64,000 nucleotides of DNA, taken from assembly GCA_026388095.1 (NCBI GenBank), contig JAPLKL010000074.1:1-64000 (forward strand), given 5' to 3'. Of the stretch, positions 52,901 through 59,414 are shown one piece after another. A program made the position numbers and the translations under genes. How positions within the stretch are numbered: position 1 is the stretch's first letter; every line of letters begins with the position of its first letter. A model generated the notes under the pieces. That model saw nothing but the letters and a program-made list of their open reading frames with translations. It had not been told where the DNA came from and did no database searches. Source of the stretch: Elusimicrobiota bacterium (GTDB taxonomy: Bacteria > Elusimicrobiota > Elusimicrobia > UBA1565 > UBA9628).

Positions 52901-53464
52901 ATGAAATCTGTCGCAATGGCCCTCGTCGTCTTGGGACTGCCGCTGTCGTTCGTGTTTGCCACTCCAGCCCAAGACGCTCCGGGAACGGATCTCTCCGGGA
53001 ATTTCGCCGTAGCCCTGGAGACGACTCGCCAAGGATCGGCGCAGCTCAAGAAGAGCATCGCCGCTGGCCAGGCCCAGGTCGCGCAGTCGATCTATGAACC
53101 GATCAGCATGGAGCAGGTGGTCCTTAAGAAGAGCCGGATGATGGCGATCGCCACCTCGAAGCCATATCAGGTCAGAGGGCGCAACGAGAGCGCCTATGGC
53201 GTGATCACCAATTGGGCTTGGCAGAACTATGCTGAGAAGCAGACCGAGTTCCTCCTGCGGCGGCTGGACTTCGTCCGCGACCTCATCGCATACGCCAGAA
53301 CCCACCAACCCGACCCGCAGATCATGGAGATCATCCATTGGGCACGGAGCACGAAGTTCGCCATGATGAACCATCCCGAGGGCCAGGACTACGAGAACAA
53401 TTCGATTTATCCTTTCTTGAAAGACGAGGAGTTCGCGGTCTTGCCGCCAGCCTACCAGAAGTAG
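52901..53464 (+). CDS. Secreted helical protein, unknown function
   Basis: A 187-residue protein with signal peptide (MALVVLGLPLSFVFATPAQ) and a mostly helical mature part; no Cys. AGGAGG 8 nt before the ATG at 52901 decides the start. Codon use is less GC-biased than the core genes. Flanked by two copies of a 35-bp repeat, which may mark it as mobile or duplicated sequence. Family not recognised. Confidence 0.65.
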   Translation: MKSVAMALVVLGLPLSFVFATPAQDAPGTDLSGNFAVALETTRQGSAQLKKSIAAGQAQVAQSIYEPISMEQVVLKKSRMMAIATSKPYQVRGRNESAYGVITNWAWQNYAEKQTEFLLRRLDFVRDLIAYARTHQPDPQIMEIIHWARSTKFAMMNHPEGQDYENNSIYPFLKDEEFAVLPPAYQK

Positions 53465-53549
53465 GCGCTCTCGACGAGTCGTGGGAGAAATAACCCCTCT
53501 TCCGCCCGCCCTGTCTGCCACTCCCTTCTGTCTAGCCTCGCCCCTTCCT

Positions 53550-53577
53550 ATTGCCGGCCCCCTCGGGGGCCGGCAAT
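53550..53577. repeat. 28-bp hairpin, 12-bp perfect stem
   Basis: ATTGCCGGCCCC pairs with GGGGCCGGCAAT around a CTCG loop. No T-run follows, so it is unlikely to be a standard terminator; similar in style to the hairpin arrays. Confidence 0.6.
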
Positions 53578-53646
53578 CGCTATAGTACACGGAGCCGGGA
53601 AAAACGCCGATGCCGCAGGCCCCAAACACCTCCAGGCAGCAACTGC

Positions 53647-53683
53647 CCTAAGCGGGCTCATCGTGGCCGGGAGGGTCGGTAAG
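53647..53683. repeat. Dispersed repeat R1, copy 2
   Basis: Degenerate second copy of the 52688-52724 repeat, in the same orientation. Confidence 0.5.
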
Positions 53684-53765
53684 CCTGTTCATGGAAGAGA
53701 ATGGGGCTTTAGACCCTCTTGAGGCCTTAGCCAGAACGATTAGATTCCCAGAGGGCGCCGGGCCA

Positions 53766-53788
53766 TCAGCCAAGTTCCAACATTATCC
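53766..53788. repeat. 23-bp repeat R2, copy 1
   Basis: Matches 55382-55404 at 21 of 23 positions (shared core GTTCCAACAT). The pair brackets the metallopeptidase-like gene at 53884. Confidence 0.55.
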
Positions 53789-53824
53789 TGGATGGCCCAC
53801 CATCTCATCCGGCCATTTCAGACA

Positions 53825-53846
53825 GAGCCCTCCGATCGGAGGGCTC
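53825..53846. repeat. Perfect 22-bp palindrome
   Basis: GAGCCCTCCGATCGGAGGGCTC is self-complementary throughout (no loop), followed by CGTCTCTTT. It may form a cruciform, bind a dimeric protein or serve as a weak terminator. Confidence 0.6.
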
Positions 53847-53883
53847 GTCTCTTTGCGGTCAAGAGGAGAAGGACTCCAAAGCC

Positions 53884-55332
53884 TCAAGGCGCGGTTTCCT
53901 GCTTGGCGGATCCCCTCATCGCGCCGCCCGGAGCGGCTTTCCAGATGAAATCCGGGAAGCTCAGGCGCATGCGCGTGCCGTCATCGTCGAGCACGCCCGG
54001 TCCGGCGGCCAGCGAGATGCGCCGCTCGTCGATCGTGAAAGAGCGGAATGCCGTGCGCCCGCGTCTCCCGGCATAGGGTCGGCCGTCGAGCGTGATGCGC
54101 GCCTCGGTCGGCACGACGAACTCGTGGTCGTGAGTCGCCTGGCGGAACCAGATCCCCTTGCCGTCCACGAGCCGGAAGCGCAGGACCGGGTTGTCCAGGC
54201 TCCACAAAGCCGCGATGAGAAGCTGATCTCCGTTCGGGAAATCGAACCAGTCTCCGCTGAAGCCCGGGCCCGGGCCCTGGTCCAAGTCGAAGACCAGGCG
54301 GCGCCCCGGAAGCCGCGCGTAGCGGGCTTGGGCCTGGGCCCGCCGAGCAGCCAAGACGTCGAGCTCCCTCCGGGCGGCCTTGCGGCCCGCGGCGAAGAGC
54401 CCCGAACCGATGATGGCCTCGACGCGCCGGAAGGCTTGCGCGCGCGGCAGGTCCAGCCGCGCCAAGACGAGCTCCGAAGGGGCGCGGCCCCCCTCCACCT
54501 CCTGGCGCCAGCCCCGGACGTTCTCGGCTTCGAGCCAGCGGCACAGCGCCGCTCCGACCGCGTAGAGACGGAACTTGCGGACCTCGAAGATCTTCCCCCG
54601 GTCCCGCAGGGCCTGGATGAGCACCGCCCGGACAATGGCTGAGGAGCTCGTGGCCTCGGCCCCGGCGCGCTCGACGTAGCTCGCCACGCCTTCGAGCCAC
54701 TCCTCGGACAACTCGGCCGCGGTCCCCGGGAAGAGCTCTCGGCGCCGCGTGCGCAGAGCGGCGAAGTCCCGCATGGCCTCGGCATCGCCGCTCTCGACCC
54801 AGTCGGCCAGGCGCAGGCTCTCGAGAGCGGCCAGCGTCATGTCCAGAGGGTCTTCGACCGGATAGGGCCCGGCTTCCCGCTGCTTGAACCGGGCTCCCTG
54901 GTGCTTATGGAAGTGCTCGTGGAGGTAGTAGCGGGCCGCCTCGGCCGGCGTCTGACCGTCCTTGACGCGCACCACGGTCACGGTCATCCCGTCCAAGTCG
55001 AAGTCCTCCAAGAAGGAGAAGCTGGGCTCGAAGCGGCGCAGGCTGCGCGCCACCGGGACCGCGTCCCCGAAGCCGCGGAAGAACCAGGGGTGGCGCGGGC
55101 CGGCGCCGATCAGCGACGAGCCGCGGCTGAAGGCCAGCAGCAGCGGCGGCTTGAACGGCTCATAGCCCGGCCAGGCGCGGGCGCAGGCGGCCCCTTGGGC
55201 CAGGACCACAGCTTCGAAACCGCCCATCGCGGCGGGCCGGCGCTTGAGCCAGCTGCGGGCGCCCCGAGCGGCGAACGCGCCCAGAACGAGCAGCCCGCAG
55301 GCTCCGACGACGATGAGGGCGCGCCGCATCAT
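53884..55332 (-). CDS. Membrane-anchored HExxH metallopeptidase-like protein
   Basis: A 482-residue protein with one N-terminal membrane helix (ALIVVGACGLLVLGAFAARG). HEHFH at residues 138-142 gives a zinc HExxH motif, and EEWLEGVASYVERAG about 75 residues later fits the Glu-containing third-ligand helix of gluzincins. A C-terminal beta-rich region follows (about 330-470). Protease activity is inferred from these motifs only. Start at 55332: a TAGAAT box lies 5 nt upstream, so the mRNA is probably leaderless. Confidence 0.65.
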   Translation of the reverse strand: MMRRALIVVGACGLLVLGAFAARGARSWLKRRPAAMGGFEAVVLAQGAACARAWPGYEPFKPPLLLAFSRGSSLIGAGPRHPWFFRGFGDAVPVARSLRRFEPSFSFLEDFDLDGMTVTVVRVKDGQTPAEAARYYLHEHFHKHQGARFKQREAGPYPVEDPLDMTLAALESLRLADWVESGDAEAMRDFAALRTRRRELFPGTAAELSEEWLEGVASYVERAGAEATSSSAIVRAVLIQALRDRGKIFEVRKFRLYAVGAALCRWLEAENVRGWRQEVEGGRAPSELVLARLDLPRAQAFRRVEAIIGSGLFAAGRKAARRELDVLAARRAQAQARYARLPGRRLVFDLDQGPGPGFSGDWFDFPNGDQLLIAALWSLDNPVLRFRLVDGKGIWFRQATHDHEFVVPTEARITLDGRPYAGRRGRTAFRSFTIDERRISLAAGPGVLDDDGTRMRLSFPDFIWKAAPGGAMRGSAKQETAP

Positions 55333-55337
55333 CGGGC

Positions 55338-55343
55338 ATTCTA
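55338..55343 (-). promoter_or_regulatory. -10 element of the 53884-55332 gene (leaderless type)
   Basis: TAGAAT on the minus strand ends 5 nt before the start codon at 55332. Confidence 0.55.
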
Positions 55344-55381
55344 CAACAATGGGCCCCAAGTGGACCGTCCCCCTCTCGCCC

Positions 55382-55404
55382 TCAGCCGAGTTCCAACATC
55401 ATCC
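55382..55404. repeat. 23-bp repeat R2, copy 2
   Basis: Second copy of the 53766-53788 repeat, same orientation, two mismatches, just upstream of the metallopeptidase-like gene. Confidence 0.55.
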
Positions 55405-55535
55405 GATTTGACCGCTCCCGGGAGAGCGCAAGCGAGTGCGGTGAAAGTGAGGCGCGTTGCGACTCGGAGTTGAACCCGAATAGGCAACAGTGGTATCTTC
55501 CAATCTGATATGCGATTCTTGCTGGAGGAAGCACC

Positions 55536-56129
55536 ATGCTGAACAAGACGCTTATCCTGGCGTTGATGATGGGAGTCAATCCGGCGCAGGCTGAGCCGCA
55601 AAGCGCCGCAAAGATCGTGGACGCCAAAACATTCCTTAAACTCATCGTGCCAGCGGCCAAGAAGAACTTTGCTTCTTATCGAGGACAACTCATCAGACTG
55701 TTTCCCGATGGAAAGACCGGGGAGGGGCAATACCAGGGCACACTCCATTTGCGCGGCGCTCAGGAGTGTACGGTGAAAGTCTTCGACGAAAGGAGTGAAT
55801 ACTCTTGCGCCTGGGAATGGACCTGCCCCTTGTCAATGAACAATGAACCGTGTGCGGCAGAACCCAAGCCGCATTGCACGGTCGCCAACACGGATTGCGA
55901 GATAGTCCCGGTGTGTGAGAGCGCATTCAAGACCTTGGAACGCGACATCAGGCAGTCGCTAGGTGCCGGGTGGTCGATCAATAAAGAGTCGACTGAAGAC
56001 AGGCAGTTGAAATTGGTCGCCGAGAGCAGATCCGAGATTCCCACGATGATCCTGCTATCCATGCAGTACCAGAGGGACCGCAGGTATGTCTGCAATGTCG
56101 ACCTGAACGTCGGGCTCCTCCAGGAGTAG
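55536..56129 (+). CDS. Secreted Cys-containing protein, unknown function
   Basis: A 197-residue protein with a signal peptide (LILALMMGVNPAQAE). Eight Cys lie between residues about 75 and 190, several in the cluster around CAWEWTC, PHC and DCEIVPVC, so disulfides are likely after export. Third-position GC is lower than in the core genes nearby, which may mean later acquisition. GGAGG ribosome-binding site. No domain recognised. Confidence 0.6.
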   Translation: MLNKTLILALMMGVNPAQAEPQSAAKIVDAKTFLKLIVPAAKKNFASYRGQLIRLFPDGKTGEGQYQGTLHLRGAQECTVKVFDERSEYSCAWEWTCPLSMNNEPCAAEPKPHCTVANTDCEIVPVCESAFKTLERDIRQSLGAGWSINKESTEDRQLKLVAESRSEIPTMILLSMQYQRDRRYVCNVDLNVGLLQE

Positions 56130-56195
56130 TCTAGCGGACCCCCTCCAGGGCAGGCGTCCTTGAGGAACGGGTCCCGCATATCCTAGCATGGCCTC

Positions 56196-57185
56196 ATGCC
56201 CGAGCTCAGAGAGAACCTGGCCACCAAGGAATGGGTCGTCATCGCGACCGAACGGGCCCGCCGCCCCGAGGACTTCCACCGGGAGGGCCCGGCGCGTCCG
56301 CCCCTGCCGGAACGCCTGGCCTCCTGCCCCTTCTGCCCCGGCAACGAGGCCCGGACCGGCGCAGGCGTGTATTCTTTGGGAGAGCCCTGGCGGGTGCGGG
56401 CGGTCAAGAACAAGTTCCCGGCCCTGACCCCGGACGCCCGGCTCGACGACCCGCAAGCCGGCCGCTACCACCGCCTGGCCGGCCTGGGCAGGCACGAGGT
56501 CATCATCGAATCGCCATCCCACGCCAAGCACTTGGCGCTCCTGGCGCCGGAGCAAGTCCGCGAGGTTTTTTTCGTCTATCGTGAGCGCTTCCGCGAGTCG
56601 CTGAAGGACCCCTCCGTGGCCATGAGCCTGGTCTTCAAGAACCACGGCGAGTCCGCGGGCACCTCCTTGGAGCATCCGCATGCCCAGCTCATCGGCTCAT
56701 CGGTGGTCCCAGCCCATATCCGCCACCGCATGGAAGAGGCGGAGGAATACCACCGAAAGAACGGCGTCTGCGTGTTCTGCGACATGCGCAAGGAGGAGGA
56801 GCGCCAGGGCGCGCGCATCCTCGCCGACACCGAGCGCTTCACCGCCTTCGTGCTGTTCGCGGCCCTCTCGCCTTTCCACATCTGGGTCCTGCCCAAGCGC
56901 CATACGGCCAGCTTCGGCGACGCCACCGACGCGGAGCTCGGCGACCTGGCCGAGGTGATGCGGGTCCTCCTGAGGAAGATCCATGTCGGTCTGGACAACC
57001 CCGACTACAACCTCTTGATCCAGTCCGCCCCGCAGGACCGCGGCGAGACGGCGCCCTTCCACTGGTACCTGAGCCTGGTGGTGCGCATCTCCCGGGCCGC
57101 CGGCTTCGAGCTCGGCTCGGGCATGTACATCAACACCACCCTGCCCGAGGACAGCGCCCGATTCCTGAACTCGTTGCCGGCTTAG
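56196..57185 (+). CDS. galT: Galactose-1-phosphate uridylyltransferase
   Basis: A 329-residue HIT-superfamily enzyme of the Leloir pathway, exchanging UMP between UDP-glucose and galactose 1-phosphate. CPFCPGNE supplies a zinc CxxC near residue 45, HPHAQ holds the catalytic His (uridylylated), a second CVFC pair lies near 195, and FHWYLSL near the C-terminus. In some lineages this form acts on other sugar-1-phosphates. Other Leloir genes are not in the window. Confidence 0.9.
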   Translation: MPELRENLATKEWVVIATERARRPEDFHREGPARPPLPERLASCPFCPGNEARTGAGVYSLGEPWRVRAVKNKFPALTPDARLDDPQAGRYHRLAGLGRHEVIIESPSHAKHLALLAPEQVREVFFVYRERFRESLKDPSVAMSLVFKNHGESAGTSLEHPHAQLIGSSVVPAHIRHRMEEAEEYHRKNGVCVFCDMRKEEERQGARILADTERFTAFVLFAALSPFHIWVLPKRHTASFGDATDAELGDLAEVMRVLLRKIHVGLDNPDYNLLIQSAPQDRGETAPFHWYLSLVVRISRAAGFELGSGMYINTTLPEDSARFLNSLPA

Positions 57186-57204
57186 TCGCGGCTCGCTCCA
57201 GGCG

Positions 57205-57975
57205 CTAGAATCCGCCGGGAGCCAGGCTGAGGCGTATGGCCAGGAAATGGCAGGCGGCCGCCGCCAGGATGCACAGGTGCCAGATCTCGTGCTGGCCGAA
57301 GCCGGGAGGCTCCACCTCGCCGTCGTAGCGGTTGAAGAAGACCGTCCCCGCGGAATAGACCGCGCCGCCCAGGAGCAGGAGGACGGCGCAAGCCGGAGTG
57401 ATGAGCCGCAGAGCGGGCCAAGCCGCCGCCCCCGCGGCCCAGCCCCCGGCCAGGAAGAAGGCGACGAAGACCCGCTTGGGAAGCTCCGGTCTGGCCAGCC
57501 GCAGAGCCGCCCCCCCGGCGGCCAGGGCCCACACCAGGGCCAGCGCCCCATAGCACGGAGCTCCGCTCCGGGTCAGGACGCAGAACGGGGTGAACGTCCC
57601 CGCGATGGTCAGGCCGATCGCGCAATAGTCCAGGTTCTTGAACTGGCGCCGCGGGCGCCCGGCGCGGTGGTGGAAAGCGGCGCTGGCCAGGAACATGGCC
57701 ACCAGCCCCAGCCCATAGGCGCTGAAGCTGGCGATGTGCGGCCGGCTGCCCGCGGCCAGGGCGGGCGCCAGGAGCGAAGCCGAGGCCGCCAGCGACAGCG
57801 CGGCGCCCGCCAAAGAGAGCCGCATGCTCCAGACCTCCGGGACCGGCGGCGCGGCCGGCAGGCGCAGGGAATGCGCCAGGGCTTGGCGCGCCTCGCTCAG
57901 TGAGCGCTGGGTGTCGAGCGCAGGCGCCGGCGGGGGAGCGGCCGCGGGGATGACGGGAACGGTTCTATCCTGCAT
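57205..57975 (-). CDS. Hemolysin III/adiponectin-receptor family membrane protein
   Basis: A 256-residue protein with about seven membrane helices. The signature His and Asp are present: SAAFHH after the second helix, KNLDYCAIGLTIAGTFTPF and HEIWHLCILAAAACHF near the C-terminus, which in AdipoR-type proteins bind zinc and form a lipid hydrolase-like site. The N-terminus is an extra Ala/Pro-rich cytoplasmic tail of about 45 residues. Convergent with galT, 19 bp apart. Confidence 0.88.
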   Translation of the reverse strand: MQDRTVPVIPAAAPPPAPALDTQRSLSEARQALAHSLRLPAAPPVPEVWSMRLSLAGAALSLAASASLLAPALAAGSRPHIASFSAYGLGLVAMFLASAAFHHRAGRPRRQFKNLDYCAIGLTIAGTFTPFCVLTRSGAPCYGALALVWALAAGGAALRLARPELPKRVFVAFFLAGGWAAGAAAWPALRLITPACAVLLLLGGAVYSAGTVFFNRYDGEVEPPGFGQHEIWHLCILAAAACHFLAIRLSLAPGGF

Positions 57976-58019
57976 ATCCTAGGGCTGCGCAGCTATGATA
58001 CCAAAAGGAAGAGCAGGGC

Positions 58020-59333
58020 TCAGGCCCCGATCTTCGTCCCCTTGGTCTCAGGCAGGGTCCAAACCCAAAGCCCGGTGAATACCGCGAACAGGGCGCCTAT
58101 CGAGATGCCCGCGCCCAGGCCATGGCCGCCGCTGCCCCAATGCAGCGCGGTCACCCAGGTGATCATAAGCGGCGTGAAGAACTGCGCGCCGCGCGCCAGG
58201 TTGAAGGCCGCGCCCATGGCCGTGGACCGCAGCGCCGTCGGGAAAAGCTCGCTGAAGATGGGGCCGTAGCCGGAGAAGTTCCCGGTCCCGAAACCCACCA
58301 GGAACATGAACACCAAGGTCAGCCAGACCCTGGCATCTATGGCCCCCCAGAACCACGTCACAGCCAGCAGGCCGAAAGCCCAGACCAGCGAGAATGCCGT
58401 GTAGGCGACCCGCCGCCCCCTCCAGTCAGCCACCACGCCGAAGGAGAGATAGCCCAAGAACCCTCCGGCCTGCGTCACCAGCATCCAAAGCCCGGACTTC
58501 GCCATCGAGAAGCCCAACTGGTCGTAAAGATACTTCGGGAGCCAGGTGTAGGTGAACCAGTAGGCCGACATGTCGGTGAGGGCCAGGACCAGCCCCAAGA
58601 GGAAGAGGCGGCTGAGACCGGGGTCGGCCCTGAGCGCGGCCAGGAACCCCTGGCGCGCGCCGCCGGTCTCGCGCTGGGCTTGCCACACGTCCGATTCGGG
58701 CATATGCCGCCGGATGATGACCACGAGCAGCGCCGGCAGGAGCGATATGAAGAAGCATGCCCTCCAGCCCCAGTCCAGACCGAAGGCGCCCACGAGGGCG
58801 GGTTCCACGAACCCGCCCACCACGGAGGCCAGGGCGATCCCCAGCGGCGCCCCCGTCTGCATCACCGCCGCGAACCTCGCCCGCATCCTGGCCGGGAAGG
58901 TCTCCCCTATCAAGGTCTGCCCGGTCGCCCACTCGCCGCCCACGCCGAAACCGGTCACGACCCGGAACGCGAGCAGCCACCAGACCGAGGTCGAGAACCC
59001 GCAAAGGCAGGTCCCGACCGAGTAGACGCCGATCGTCCAGGAGAGGATCCGCTTGCGCCCGAGCCGGTCGGCGAGGAAGCCGAAGACGACCCCCCCTATG
59101 GCGGTCGCCGCCAGCGAGGAGCCCATGAGCAGCGAGAGCTCCCAGTCCTGCAGCCCGAGGTCTCTCTTTATGGGCACCAGCAGGAACGAGAACAGCATCA
59201 GGTCGTAGAAATCGAACAGCCACCCCGCCCAGGACATCCCCAGGATCACGTAGTGGCGGGAAGTGGGCCTCTCGCTCTCGTTGAGCAGGCCGGGCTTGCC
59301 TGTGGATTCCATGGTCACCCTCTCCGCTTTCAT
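58020..59333 (-). CDS. MFS transporter (metabolite:H+ symporter type)
   Basis: A 437-residue transporter with 12 membrane helices. LADRLGRKRIL is the MFS loop 2-3 motif, RVVTGFGVGGEWATGQTLIGE is characteristic of the metabolite:H+ symporter (sialate/shikimate/carboxylate) group, and PESDVW follows the central region. Likely imports an organic acid or sugar acid. A TAGAAT box only 4 nt before the ATG at 59333 supports this start and a leaderless mRNA. Confidence 0.88.
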   Translation of the reverse strand: MKAERVTMESTGKPGLLNESERPTSRHYVILGMSWAGWLFDFYDLMLFSFLLVPIKRDLGLQDWELSLLMGSSLAATAIGGVVFGFLADRLGRKRILSWTIGVYSVGTCLCGFSTSVWWLLAFRVVTGFGVGGEWATGQTLIGETFPARMRARFAAVMQTGAPLGIALASVVGGFVEPALVGAFGLDWGWRACFFISLLPALLVVIIRRHMPESDVWQAQRETGGARQGFLAALRADPGLSRLFLLGLVLALTDMSAYWFTYTWLPKYLYDQLGFSMAKSGLWMLVTQAGGFLGYLSFGVVADWRGRRVAYTAFSLVWAFGLLAVTWFWGAIDARVWLTLVFMFLVGFGTGNFSGYGPIFSELFPTALRSTAMGAAFNLARGAQFFTPLMITWVTALHWGSGGHGLGAGISIGALFAVFTGLWVWTLPETKGTKIGA

Positions 59334-59337
59334 CCGG

Positions 59338-59343
59338 ATTCTA
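59338..59343 (-). promoter_or_regulatory. -10 element of the MFS gene (leaderless type)
   Basis: TAGAAT on the minus strand, 4 nt before the start codon, the closest spacing seen in the window. Confidence 0.55.
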
Positions 59344-59414
59344 ACCTTTAGATCCGCCCGGCAGCAACCGAGCGGCCAAGGCCCGCCCCGCTTTTGTTAT
59401 AGTAATGTCAGAAC

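Larger units (their letters stand above)
53465..53883. other. Intergenic region with palindromes and repeats
   Basis: No convincing gene. Contains a near-perfect palindrome at 53550-53577, the second R1 copy (53647-53683), an R2 copy (53766-53788) and a perfect 22-bp palindrome (53825-53846). Confidence 0.45.

Noticed and set aside
53691-53948. 85-residue frame
   Set aside because: No ribosome-binding site, poor codon use, and it spans the repeat and palindrome and overlaps the end of the 53884 gene.
53766-55404. Integron attC sites around the metallopeptidase-like gene
   Set aside because: The repeats lack the paired RYYYAAC/GTTRRRY cores of attC sites, and no integrase is seen.
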